Assembly: GCA_003254925.1 (NCBI GenBank)
Contig: QANZ01026201.1
Span: 45,337 to 109,336, forward strand
Source of the DNA: Chamaecrista fasciculata
Taxonomy: Eukaryota; Streptophyta; Magnoliopsida; Fabales; Fabaceae
Direction: 5' to 3'
DNA length: 64,000 bases
The notes under the pieces were generated by a model, which worked only from the letters and a program-made list of their open reading frames with translations, made no database searches and was not told where the DNA came from. The first letter of the stretch is position 1; the number at the start of each line of letters is the position of its first letter. The position numbers were made by a program, and so were the translations under genes. Below are positions 13,901-21,544 of this stretch, piece by piece.

Positions 13901-14365
13901 GCCTGAAAAGGATTTCAGAGTTTGGTTATTTAAGAGCACATTCAACACCGAATGAGTTAAGCTTAGAGGTTAGTATTTAGTATTTACATGTTTATATTAT
14001 ATTCCAAACTTGATAAAAAAAAGTATTAAAAATTAAAATAATTTATTTTTCTTTTCATCTGTTGTTATATATATAATATCTTATATTATATGGCTCCACC
14101 CCTTTCTGGTCGTTCATGTTTAAAACTATAGTCTATGAATTAAAAATAAGAGAAAATTTATTATTTGATCTCTCTTTTTTTACTATGTTAACAATTTAGT
14201 CTCTTATTTAATTTACATACATATTTGCGTGCCCGTTAAGGCATGCAAAGCCCCTAGTATATATATATACTTGAAATGGATGTTTAATGGCTCTTTTCTT
14301 TTGTATTGCAGTTTGTGAACGCAGGTACAAAACAAACTGAGGATAGTTTCCGTATTACAAAGTGA
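4951..14365 (+). CDS. PAP27: Purple acid phosphatase, PAP1/24/27 clade
   Basis: Metallophosphoesterase with a dinuclear metal centre, expected to be secreted or vacuolar. Exons: 4951-5279, 5418-5505, 10220-10486, 10996-11101, 11235-11343, 11537-11669, 11959-12146, 12644-12830, 12941-13008, 13267-13357, 13467-13655, 13888-13968, 14312-14365. All joins are GT-AG and in frame, giving 629 aa; the Arabidopsis clade is about 610-615 aa. A hydrophobic signal peptide spans about residues 9-26. A Fn3-like N-domain (about 210-310) precedes the catalytic domain. The five PAP blocks are present: GDMGK (D329), GDISY (D371, Y374), GNHE (N404), GHRPMY (H493) and GHVH (H530, H532). So all seven metal ligands are kept, although databases often call this clade 'probable inactive'. 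The start is the only in-frame Met before the signal peptide. Intron 2 is 4.7 kb and filled with repeats. Orthology among PAP1, 24 and 27 is not resolved; exact symbol uncertain. Confidence 0.93.
6032..6390. mobile_element. Foldback element in PAP intron 2
   Basis: Starts 'gacaaaagtattc', with 'tttagtcctaaacttt' and 'accaattatcaattttg'. The right half returns 'aaattgacagttggtgt' and 'aggaccaaaaaattact'. Same subfamily as 16356-16706 and 34983-35360. Right end approximate. Confidence 0.65.
6797..7201. mobile_element. GC-rich ended element, hAT-like, partial
   Basis: Two GC-rich ends in otherwise AT-rich intron DNA. The left end reads 'ggcccggtcgggtcagtccg'; the right end reads 'ccgggccggtcgggtccctt' then 'gtacacccct'. 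Read on the minus strand the right end begins 'taggggtgtacaaggg', resembling hAT-type termini. The left end lacks that outer part, so the copy is incomplete or my left boundary is wrong. The interior is AT-rich and non-coding. Confidence 0.45.
7525..7785. mobile_element. Foldback element, 'gagtaaa' subfamily, PAP intron 2
   Basis: Starts 'gagtaaactaatattttagt' and ends 'attattaattttactc', clear inverted ends. It is strongly diverged internally, which suggests an older insertion. No exact target duplication. Confidence 0.6.
8170..8437 (+). mobile_element. TRIM-type LTR fossil, PAP intron 2
   Basis: It aligns by eye with the better TRIM at 61417-61708: 'gttagacc', a 'gatattagagtgg' block at the primer-binding position, 'gatgagtcttactatggg', 'cttcacgctcctatgttggg', then a 3' LTR beginning 'tgttgaag' near 8325. 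It looks old and diverged, and the 5' LTR is hard to delimit. No coding sequence is expected in this family. Confidence 0.5.
8596..9061. mobile_element. Foldback element, incomplete, ends at an N
   Basis: Begins 'ggccaaaatgcgaatttggt' and follows the left arm of the element at 45312-46608 for about 300 bp. It then jumps to sequence that in the full element lies right of centre ('cgtacgtttt', 'catgaagaattcatgga'). It stops at the single N at 9061, and the right arm is absent. Either a deletion derivative or an assembly collapse of a palindrome. Confidence 0.65.
9687..9944. mobile_element. Foldback element, 'gagtaaa' subfamily, PAP intron 2
   Basis: Starts 'gagtaaattattaatttag', ends 'aaactgttagatgactc'. 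The centre holds 'ccctctagagttg'. Arms such as 'ttaaaattcatgactc' and 'gagtcatgaattttc' are inverted. It is about 275 bp upstream of exon 3. Confidence 0.65.
10636..10776. mobile_element. Small MITE-like inverted repeat in PAP intron 3
   Basis: Left arm 'gggaacagatcccctggagt', right arm 'aagggatctgttcccca'; these pair over about 20 bp, with 'agtactt'/'aaagtact' further in. About 140 bp, non-coding. Superfamily not assigned; no clear target duplication seen. Confidence 0.55.
14079..14257 (+). mobile_element. Mini-Helitron, PAP intron 12
   Basis: 179 bp. The 5' end is 'tcttatattatatggct' preceded by A. The 3' end has a hairpin ('ttgcgtgcc' / 'ggcatgcaa' with a short loop), then 'agcccctag' followed by T. 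This is the Helitron pattern: TC start, CTRR end (CTAG), 3' hairpin, insertion between A and T, no target duplication. A second copy with the same ends lies at 32655-32838 on the other strand. Non-autonomous; no Rep/helicase sequence. Confidence 0.8.
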
Positions 14366-14474
14366 TATAAGTATATACAACATTAAGATTAGAATTAGAA
14401 ATACAGGAAAAAAAAATAGAGAATAGTTGTACAAGCTTTTATGGCTATCTGTCTTCTATATTGATCATTGTATC

Positions 14475-14480
14475 AATAAA
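14475..14480 (+). terminator. Poly(A) signal of phosphatase gene
   Basis: AATAAA 110 bp after the stop codon, in a U-rich context. Position fits plant 3' UTR length. Confidence 0.5.
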
Positions 14481-14519
14481 ATTTATATGGGAATAAAATA
14501 TTTGTTGTGTTTTCATTTG

Positions 14520-15289
14520 GTACATTTTAGTCACAAAGAACACAAAAATGTAAGCCCTTAATTTCTATTTGTAATAATGATTTCAACTTGATTTTGTCTG
14601 GTGTATATTACTATATTCATTATAATAAGTGTAATATAGAAAAGAAAGGACAAACACACATTTGGCAATACAAGAACATGAATAAAAAAAATAGTTTTTT
14701 TTTCCTCTCAAAAAATAATGAATTCAAATTCAAATTATTTTATTATAAGAAGTGTCCACATTTTAGACATGATGATGCCTCGAATACTATTACCAATTTA
14801 CCATGATAGAGAAAAATAAAGAAAATTTCTTCTTTCATAAATTTGGCTTGAAAATCCATAGCAGTGTTTTTCATTGAAGCAGTGACAGTTTTATGTACAT
14901 TGAATTGCATGAACACATAATTCTCTCATCTGAGGGAAAAAAAGGAAAAGGAAAAGAAAAAAAGAATTAACTTTTTAATATTAAAAATTGAAATAGAATT
15001 AGTCAAATTTAAAGTGTGCAACTATTTTAATATGCATGACTTTTCATTTACTGAACATTGATCTCCACCTCTTATAATGTTTAATATTAAAAAGCATTGT
15101 TAAACTGACATGTCATTGGTGCCATCTGCTTTTAATTAAGGAAAGAAAGGAAATGCTTACAGCATACCACTTTCAATAAATTAATTTAAGAAAAAGAAGA
15201 TCGTGGTCCAATTTTATTTGAGACAATATAATAAAATACTAAAAAGGTATATATGTGTCTCTCTTTCCCATGGAATTCACATTTGTTTT
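14520..15289. other. Spacer after PAP gene, nothing recognised
   Basis: AT-rich DNA with no convincing ORF or repeat end. Confidence 0.4.
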
Positions 15290-15960
15290 TATGAATAAGA
15301 AAACAACCCAAGTTTGTTGTGTTGATGTGATTCATGTGAGCTAACAATCACCTAAACTATTACTCTCTACCAAATCACATTAATTAACTGTAAATAAAAT
15401 TTTTTAATTAATATATTGGTCCCTATAATTCTCATTAATTTTTTACTTAACTCCATGTACTTTTAATTTTTGTAATTGAGTCCTTATTTATTTTTTATTT
15501 TATTCTAAATCGAGTCCCTAATAATTGTTTTTATTTTCTATGTTTATAATTAATTGTTGTTATTTAATGATAAGGCTTTAATTATAAATAAAATGAAAGT
15601 ATAGAGATTCAATTACAAAAATTGAAATTACAGGAATTTAATTGAAAGTAAAGTAAATTATAAGGACCAATAAATCAATTAAACTAAGAAAAAAATTAGT
15701 CAAGCCAAAAAAAAAAAAAATACATATTATTCATTATACACTTTCCTTAACTTAACCTTCTTGCTTTTGCATCTATATAAGCTAGTATAGTTTATTGTAC
15801 TTTTATATAATTTCTACTCCAACCAAATGACCAATAAACTGTTTCACAAAGTTAAGCCACTAAATGCATTGCCATATGGCAGAAGCAGAGATTTCATGTG
15901 TATCAACAAAAAATGTCTAAATGCATTGATCTATTGTGACACTATTAATTTAATTAATCT
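15290..15960. repeat. Diverged direct duplication, copy 1
   Basis: Contains 'attcatgtgagctaacaa' (about 15330) and, further on, 'accaataaactgtttcacaa' and 'gaagcagagattt'. The same ordered words recur at 16965-17220. A foldback element (15417-15688) sits inside this copy only. No coding frame is evident. It may be duplicated promoter or untranslated sequence, or a decayed non-coding gene. Confidence 0.5.
15417..15688. mobile_element. Foldback element inside duplicated spacer
   Basis: Starts 'attggtccctataattctc' and ends 'aaattataaggaccaata'. Internal pairs include 'aatttttgtaattgagtcc' and 'gattcaattacaaaaattg'. Non-coding. Confidence 0.65.
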
Positions 15961-16355
15961 TTTATTTATTTCATAGTACTTACACTTTACTTTAATCAAT
16001 CTATGAGGAATTTTAAGGGTTTTTCTAGTTTTCTCTTGATTTTGGAGTAGTTGTTAATTAGTAATGAGATGACTTAAAAAAACCAAGATAACATCATCAA
16101 CTTTTAAAGAATTTTATTAATAATATAACAAGTTATTATATGTTCACATATGAATTGATGTTTCACTTGACATAAAAATCAAATACTTATATGCTTTTTT
16201 CATAAGCATTATGCAATATTCTTCAATTGATAATTAGAAACTAATCATTCCTAAAACATAAAATTTACTAAAGTGAGTTTTGTCTCTACTAATAAAATTT
16301 TTTCATACATACAGTCTAGTCCAAACCCAGGACATCATGAACTATTTATATTTTT

Positions 16356-16706
16356 GGCAAAAACACAAATTTCGTCCCTAAAATTTATACCAACTGTTAA
16401 TTTCGTCCTTAATCTTTTTTTACTGTCAATTTCATACTCAATATTTTATATTTTGGTCAATTTTATCTTTTGACTAACTTTTTATTTCAATAAAATAACG
16501 GCATACTATGTCTTGTTTTTCAATCTGAGTTAAGATTTGAGCTTATTTTTTTATCAATTTTACATTACATATCAATAGTCACATAAATTCTATCATTAAT
16601 ATTTGGCTAAAGTAAGAGCAAAAGATAAATTGACCAAAATGTAAAACATTGGAGACGAAATTGACAGCTTGCTGTAAAGTTTGAGGACGAAATTAGTACT
16701 TTTGTC
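16356..16706. mobile_element. Foldback element with near-exact target repeat
   Basis: Begins 'ggcaaaaacacaaatttcgt' and ends 'gaaattagtacttttgtc'. Flanks are 'tatattttt' and 'tatattctt', a 9-bp duplication with one mismatch. Inner blocks 'caactgttaatttcgtcc' and 'gacgaaattgacagcttg' are inverted. Confidence 0.7.
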
Positions 16707-16964
16707 TATATTCTTTTTTTATGGAAAAACTTGTTATAACCCTAATAAGTATGAAAATGTAAAATGGTAAACATTTAACAACTAGAAGAAGCTTTAAATA
16801 TTTTTTAAAAACATAGTACCCCTAAATCAATTTCCCCAATATATATCAATAAATAAATAAAGTTAAGTTTGTAGTTTTTATTATTTTATCTTTTTTTTTT
16901 TGTCCTGTTATTATTTTATCTTTCTCCCATCTATTTTTACCTTATCTTACAAGTAAATGGAAAT

Positions 16965-17220
16965 ATTTTAAGTTTGCTATATTAATGCTATTCATGTGAG
17001 CTAACAACAGAAACTGTTGCTCTATACCAAACCACATTAAAATATCTCACATTCCTCCAATCTTGTTTGTATTCTTCATTTCTGTAGTTTAATATTTTCA
17101 TTCTCCAGCCAGGTGGCCATCAATAAACTTTTCACAAAATAAAAAATGTATTGATTTGGATTTAACCAATCATGTCGTGCCACCGAGCAGAAACAGAGAT
17201 TTGTGATAATCAGATCTAAT
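16965..17220. repeat. Diverged direct duplication, copy 2
   Basis: Matches copy 1 at 15290-15960 in the same order and orientation: 'attcatgtgagctaacaac', 'ctctataccaaaccacatta', 'caataaacttttcacaaaa', 'agcagaaacagagattt'. It is more compact because no element is inserted. Function unknown. Confidence 0.5.
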
Positions 17221-18189
17221 TAAAGTTTTCAATGAATGAAGGTCCAAATCCACTGTACATATCATACTTTATATATCATTTTTATTTAATTTGCATCATA
17301 TAGTATCTGATTAAAAAGATTTATTGGGATTAGGAAGTATCTTTTAGATCTAAACTGTGTCTGTTTTATTTTGTTGTTGACCATTTTCTTTTTGTTTATA
17401 CATATTCTTTTCTTTGAAAACTTGTTTATACATATTCTTACAGGTTAATCAACTGTTTTTTTAATTGATAATAATTTTCTCTTGTAATTTTATTTTCTTA
17501 ATGATGATTATATATATGGAAATCTTAAATGGACTAAATTTGTAAATCACACACAAAAAAAAAATTGGATCCTCTATATTTTTTTTTGGTGGAAACCTCT
17601 ATATTTTCATTATCTACATTTTTTATGAAATTAGAGGGAGAAAAAAACAAGAGGAAATAAGAATTGAAAAGAAATGTGAATTTTATACTTTTTTTTTTTT
17701 GTAGAACTCATTTTCTTCTTTCTTCTTTTTTCTTTTTTTCTCTAACTCTATAAAAAAAAATACACATTCCTTTTATGATCAAGTGGCAGGAATGGTAAGA
17801 ATTTATGAACTTTTAAAATCTACAACATACTAATATTTTCATGGTAAAAAGTTTATTTTATTCTGTTTAACAGAAAAAGAACGAGACAATAATGTGTATG
17901 GCTTTTTCATATTATTTATGTGTTTTTACACATACATAACCGTTATATTTAATACCTCCTCTTCTTCAACATTCTACTATACCATTTTCTTTTACATCAA
18001 GCAATCCCTTATCCCTCCTTCAAGCCATTTTGTTTCCTTCTTCCAAAAAGATCCAAACTTTCTCCTCCATTGCATTCTGAAACTTTAAGTTCTATTTCCT
18101 TCCAAAACCATATATAATCTCTGTGGTTCTCTGCTTTATGTTCCTATTTCCTTCCAAAACCTCTTCTTGTTCATACTTCGACGAATCCC
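17221..18189. other. Spacer and upstream region of WD40 gene
   Basis: AT-rich with long poly-T runs. About 250 bp before the WD40 start codon it becomes CT-rich, probably promoter and leader. A repeated phrase 'ctatttccttccaaaacc' occurs at about 18091 and 18144, a short tandem duplication in the likely leader. Confidence 0.4.
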
Positions 18190-19587
18190 ATGAATACCCA
18201 TCTTTCAAAATCCAAACTTTCTCCTCCCTTACTCTCTGCTGAATCATCATCATCATCATCATCAAGCTCAAGCTCAAGCTCAAGCTCAAGCTCTAGCATT
18301 AGTAGCAACCACAGTACCATAAGTGACACCGATGAACACACTCCTATTTCATCCCACCGATTTTCGATCCAAGACTTGAAATTTCATCAACCCATTACTC
18401 CCAAGTTTTCATCTTTTCAACCATTGGCGATTCTCTCTGGCCACATGGGCTCTGTTTCTTGCTTAGCCTTGAGTGGCGAGTTCATCCTAAGTGCCTCTCA
18501 TGGCAGAGACATCATCGTATGGCAACACCCACATTTCAATCTTTTCACAAAATTCGGACAAGGTGTTGGGTCGGTTAAATCTGTTGTAACCGTCGGAAAT
18601 AAGGTCTTCACGGCTCATCAAGATGGTAAGATTAGGGTTTGGAAGGTTTCTAGAAGCTCAGAGAGTGTGTTCAAGCTTGTGGAAACTCTTCCGACAACTT
18701 TGGATTATTTGGGGAAGTTCATGAAACAGAGCAACTATGTTCAAACAAGAAGGCACCACAAGCGATTGTGGATTCAGCATTCGGATAGCATCTCTTGCTT
18801 GACGGTTTTTAATGGGTTGATCTATTCTGGGTCATGGGATAAGACCCTTAAGGTGTGGAGGGTATCAAATTTGAAGTGCTTGGAATCCATTAAAGCTCAT
18901 GAAGATGCCATTAATGGGTTGGTAGCTTGTAAAGGGGTTGTGTATTCTGCTTCTGCCGATGGAAAAATCAAAGCTTGGGGAAGAAAAGAAGGGAAAATGA
19001 AGAAGATCTCACATTGTTTAAAAGGGGTTTTGGAGGGTCATAAAGATGTGTCCTTTAATTCTGTGGTTGTTTCTGAGGAGGGAAAATGGGTATATGGAGG
19101 AGGATCTGATGGGGTTTTGATGGGGTGGGAAAGAATCGAATGTTCGGAACAAAATTTCATAAGTAAGACAGACTTGACGGTTGAACCAATGACTCAGCAA
19201 TTAGACCAAGACCAGAACAAGGGGTTCAATGTCAAGTCCGGTTTAAAAAATAATGGGTTGGAAAGATGGAAACTTGTTTGTGAAACAAAAGCACATGGAA
19301 TGGCTGTGTTGTGTATGTGTTTAATAGGGGAGACTTTGTTCAGTGGATCATCAGATAAGAGTATTGGTATTTGGAAGAGAGAAGGATATGGTGGGAAGCT
19401 TTGTAAAATAGGGTTAATCAATGGGCATGAAGGGCCTGTGAAATGCTTGGAGGCATCATATAGTAATAGGAATGGTGGTGGATTTTTGGTGTATAGTGGA
19501 AGCCTTGACAAAAGCTTGAGAATTTGGTGGGTTCCAAGGTGCACTAAGGAAGAAGAAGAAATAATGGAGGAAAATTCTGAATCATAA
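18190..19587 (+). CDS. WD40-repeat protein, JINGUBANG family
   Basis: Intronless, 465 aa. Residues 19-36 are an uninterrupted run of 18 serines encoded by TCA and AGC repeats. Seven WD40 repeats follow: about 78-112, 120-152, 195-224, 234-263, 277-312, then after a linker about 365-396 and 407-445, with WD-like ends such as IIVWQ, IRVWK, LKVWR, IGIWK and LRIWW. Between repeats 2 and 3 is the signature 'YVQTRRHHKRLWIQH', which I recognise from the plant JINGUBANG family. Arabidopsis JINGUBANG restrains pollen germination; other members are little studied, so role here is inferred only as a scaffold. No signal peptide or membrane segment. The first Met after the CT-rich leader is used as start. 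Confidence 0.9.
   Translation: MNTHLSKSKLSPPLLSAESSSSSSSSSSSSSSSSSSISSNHSTISDTDEHTPISSHRFSIQDLKFHQPITPKFSSFQPLAILSGHMGSVSCLALSGEFILSASHGRDIIVWQHPHFNLFTKFGQGVGSVKSVVTVGNKVFTAHQDGKIRVWKVSRSSESVFKLVETLPTTLDYLGKFMKQSNYVQTRRHHKRLWIQHSDSISCLTVFNGLIYSGSWDKTLKVWRVSNLKCLESIKAHEDAINGLVACKGVVYSASADGKIKAWGRKEGKMKKISHCLKGVLEGHKDVSFNSVVVSEEGKWVYGGGSDGVLMGWERIECSEQNFISKTDLTVEPMTQQLDQDQNKGFNVKSGLKNNGLERWKLVCETKAHGMAVLCMCLIGETLFSGSSDKSIGIWKREGYGGKLCKIGLINGHEGPVKCLEASYSNRNGGGFLVYSGSLDKSLRIWWVPRCTKEEEEIMEENSES
18244..18294 (+). repeat. Coding microsatellite (TCA)n(AGCTCA)n
   Basis: Seven TCA units followed by four AGCTCA units and then AGCTCTAGC, all in frame as serine. It encodes the poly-Ser tract of the WD40 protein and is likely to be length-variable. 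Confidence 0.85.
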
Positions 19588-19931
19588 AGAAGCACAAGAT
19601 CCTTTTATTTACAGAATTTGCATTTTTCAATGTAGTATCACACACACTAAAAGATCAGTGTTCAAATTGCACAAAAATTATCATTGTTTTGTGTTGTTGT
19701 GATGAGTGTATTATATACCTTGATCTCAGTACACTAAAAGAGAAGAAGGTGTCTTGATATTGGCTATATATTTTTATTTTTATTTTAAACTTTTGGTTTA
19801 TCGTGAGAGTATAGTGTTGGTGATCTTGTTGATTTTATTTTTCTTAACCATTGCAAATATTTTTGCCTATGGAGTATGGAGAATGCAAATCTAATCAAAA
19901 GGAAACTTCATATTTTTGTTTTATTGGTTTA
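19588..19931. other. 3' flank of WD40 gene
   Basis: AT-rich 3' UTR and spacer up to the start of the duplicated UBP24 fragment. No separate feature seen. Confidence 0.4.
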
Positions 19932-20589
19932 ATTTTAGAAAGAGTTATAACAAGTAAAAAGTCTTCACGAATCATATATAACCAAAATAAAAAACACATT
20001 TCCTCTCATTGAGTCATTGTTTCCTACCTTTTGCCCTCACCAAGCTCCTCAACTGTCCTCCAAACATATCACTTAATTCCGAAGGAACAAAGCTTTGAGT
20101 CCTTGTTATTGCAGATTTGTGCTTCGGTCCCACAGTTTCCCATTCATCGTCTTCTACAGAGGAAACTAGAGAAGATTTGCTCCCATAAACGCTTGAAGAT
20201 TGTCCTTCAAGCTTCAATAATTCGTCATGCATTTGATCCATTACAAAGCTCAGAAATTCTTGTGCATCCTCCTGCCTGAAAAATGACATAATTTATTTCA
20301 ATCATTCCCATCCATTTTGACACAGTAACCACTGATTAAATTACATTTAACAATACAAATAGTAAAAGAAAATAAGAGCACAAAAATTAAACTTCCACCA
20401 ACCTTGGTCTTCCTGACACACTATTTGGCACATCTGGTGTAAATTTTTTCAAAACGTTTTCGAACATGATAGGACAAAATGGACTTATTTAGCACAATTA
20501 TTTTTTTTTTTTTGAACTCTTATTTAGCACAATTTGAATACACTAAATTTAGAACGTTTTCAAATTGTGTTATGAACTGAGTGAATGCA
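19932..20589 (-). pseudogene. Partial tandem copy of UBP24 exons 3-4
   Basis: Same orientation as UBP24 and about 1 kb past its stop codon. 19932-20483 matches 22786-23341 closely: 3' flanking intron, complete exon 4 (frame intact, about 4 residue differences in 82), intron 3 and the end of exon 3. Both splice sites of the exon 4 copy are kept. A second match, 20561-20589, corresponds to 23394-23422 in exon 3. The stretch between is replaced by a T-rich insertion flanked by 16-bp direct repeats. There is no catalytic Cys or His box, so it cannot encode a protease by itself. Confidence 0.85.
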
Positions 20590-20704
20590 AGGTGAAACAA
20601 GATGGAGTTAGTCAAAGGATCAAATTAACAAAAATGTGAAAGATTGGGGACGAAATTGATAGTTGATGTAAAATTTGAAGACAAAATTAGTACTTTTACC
20701 TTTT
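20590..20704. repeat. Foldback element fragment, one arm
   Basis: Reads 'ggggacgaaattgatagttg' and 'gacaaaattagtactttta', the right arm of the 16356-16706 subfamily. The left arm is missing; it abuts the UBP24 duplicate directly. Confidence 0.55.
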
Positions 20705-21544
20705 TAATATATATATGTTTATACTATGATATATGTCTGAGAGGGTCTTTCTCATAGTCATTCAAAAATATATAATATAAAATTATTCAAAATATAATTA
20801 ACAACATTAAATCAAAAGAATTTGACAATATGCAGTCATAAATTTCAAAATTTGAATTCTAAAATTCTATGAATTTATTTTCATTATTTATAATCCAAGT
20901 ACGAGAAAAAAAATTTATTTAATAATAATTTAATGATTAATTTTGTAATTTAAAATAATTGTATAAACTTATTAATATTATATTGTAGGAGTAAATAATA
21001 AATTTTCTCCATATTACTTTATCGATTTGTTTAAGATGTAATTAATTGTCATTATTTTTAACGGTATAATCAATCTAATGCATAAAATTACACCATATAA
21101 CACTTTATTCATAACACAAGTAAAAACTATCTAATGCATTTTACTACAAAACTTCACTTCAACATTACAAAACTTCTTCACTTCAACATTACAAGGGAAA
21201 GAATTTTACAATAATTAATCTAATCACAGCTTACAAGCAGAAAGAGAAAAACATCAGAACAGAAGAATCTTTACAACAATTCAGAGATGATGAAAACAAT
21301 CTATTTGAATCAATGAATCCCCTGAAGTTGCAAATTTGCTCAAGTTTATGAATTGATCTAAATGCCAACAAAATACAACTTCATGAAGATTTTAACTTCC
21401 AAGGATATATTTCCAAGCACAACTGGCTGGTTATAAACAAAAAATAATGGCACTCACATCTTCACAGTAGAATAATACAATCAGATTGAAGAAGTTTCTT
21501 GCAGCCAAAAATTGATGACAGTATAGTATGTATATGACTTGATA
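20705..21544. other. AT-rich spacer and UBP24 3' UTR
   Basis: The part nearest UBP24 (about 21100-21544) is probably its 3' UTR; an AATAAA on the minus strand lies at 21104-21109. The remainder is AT-rich without features. Confidence 0.4.
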
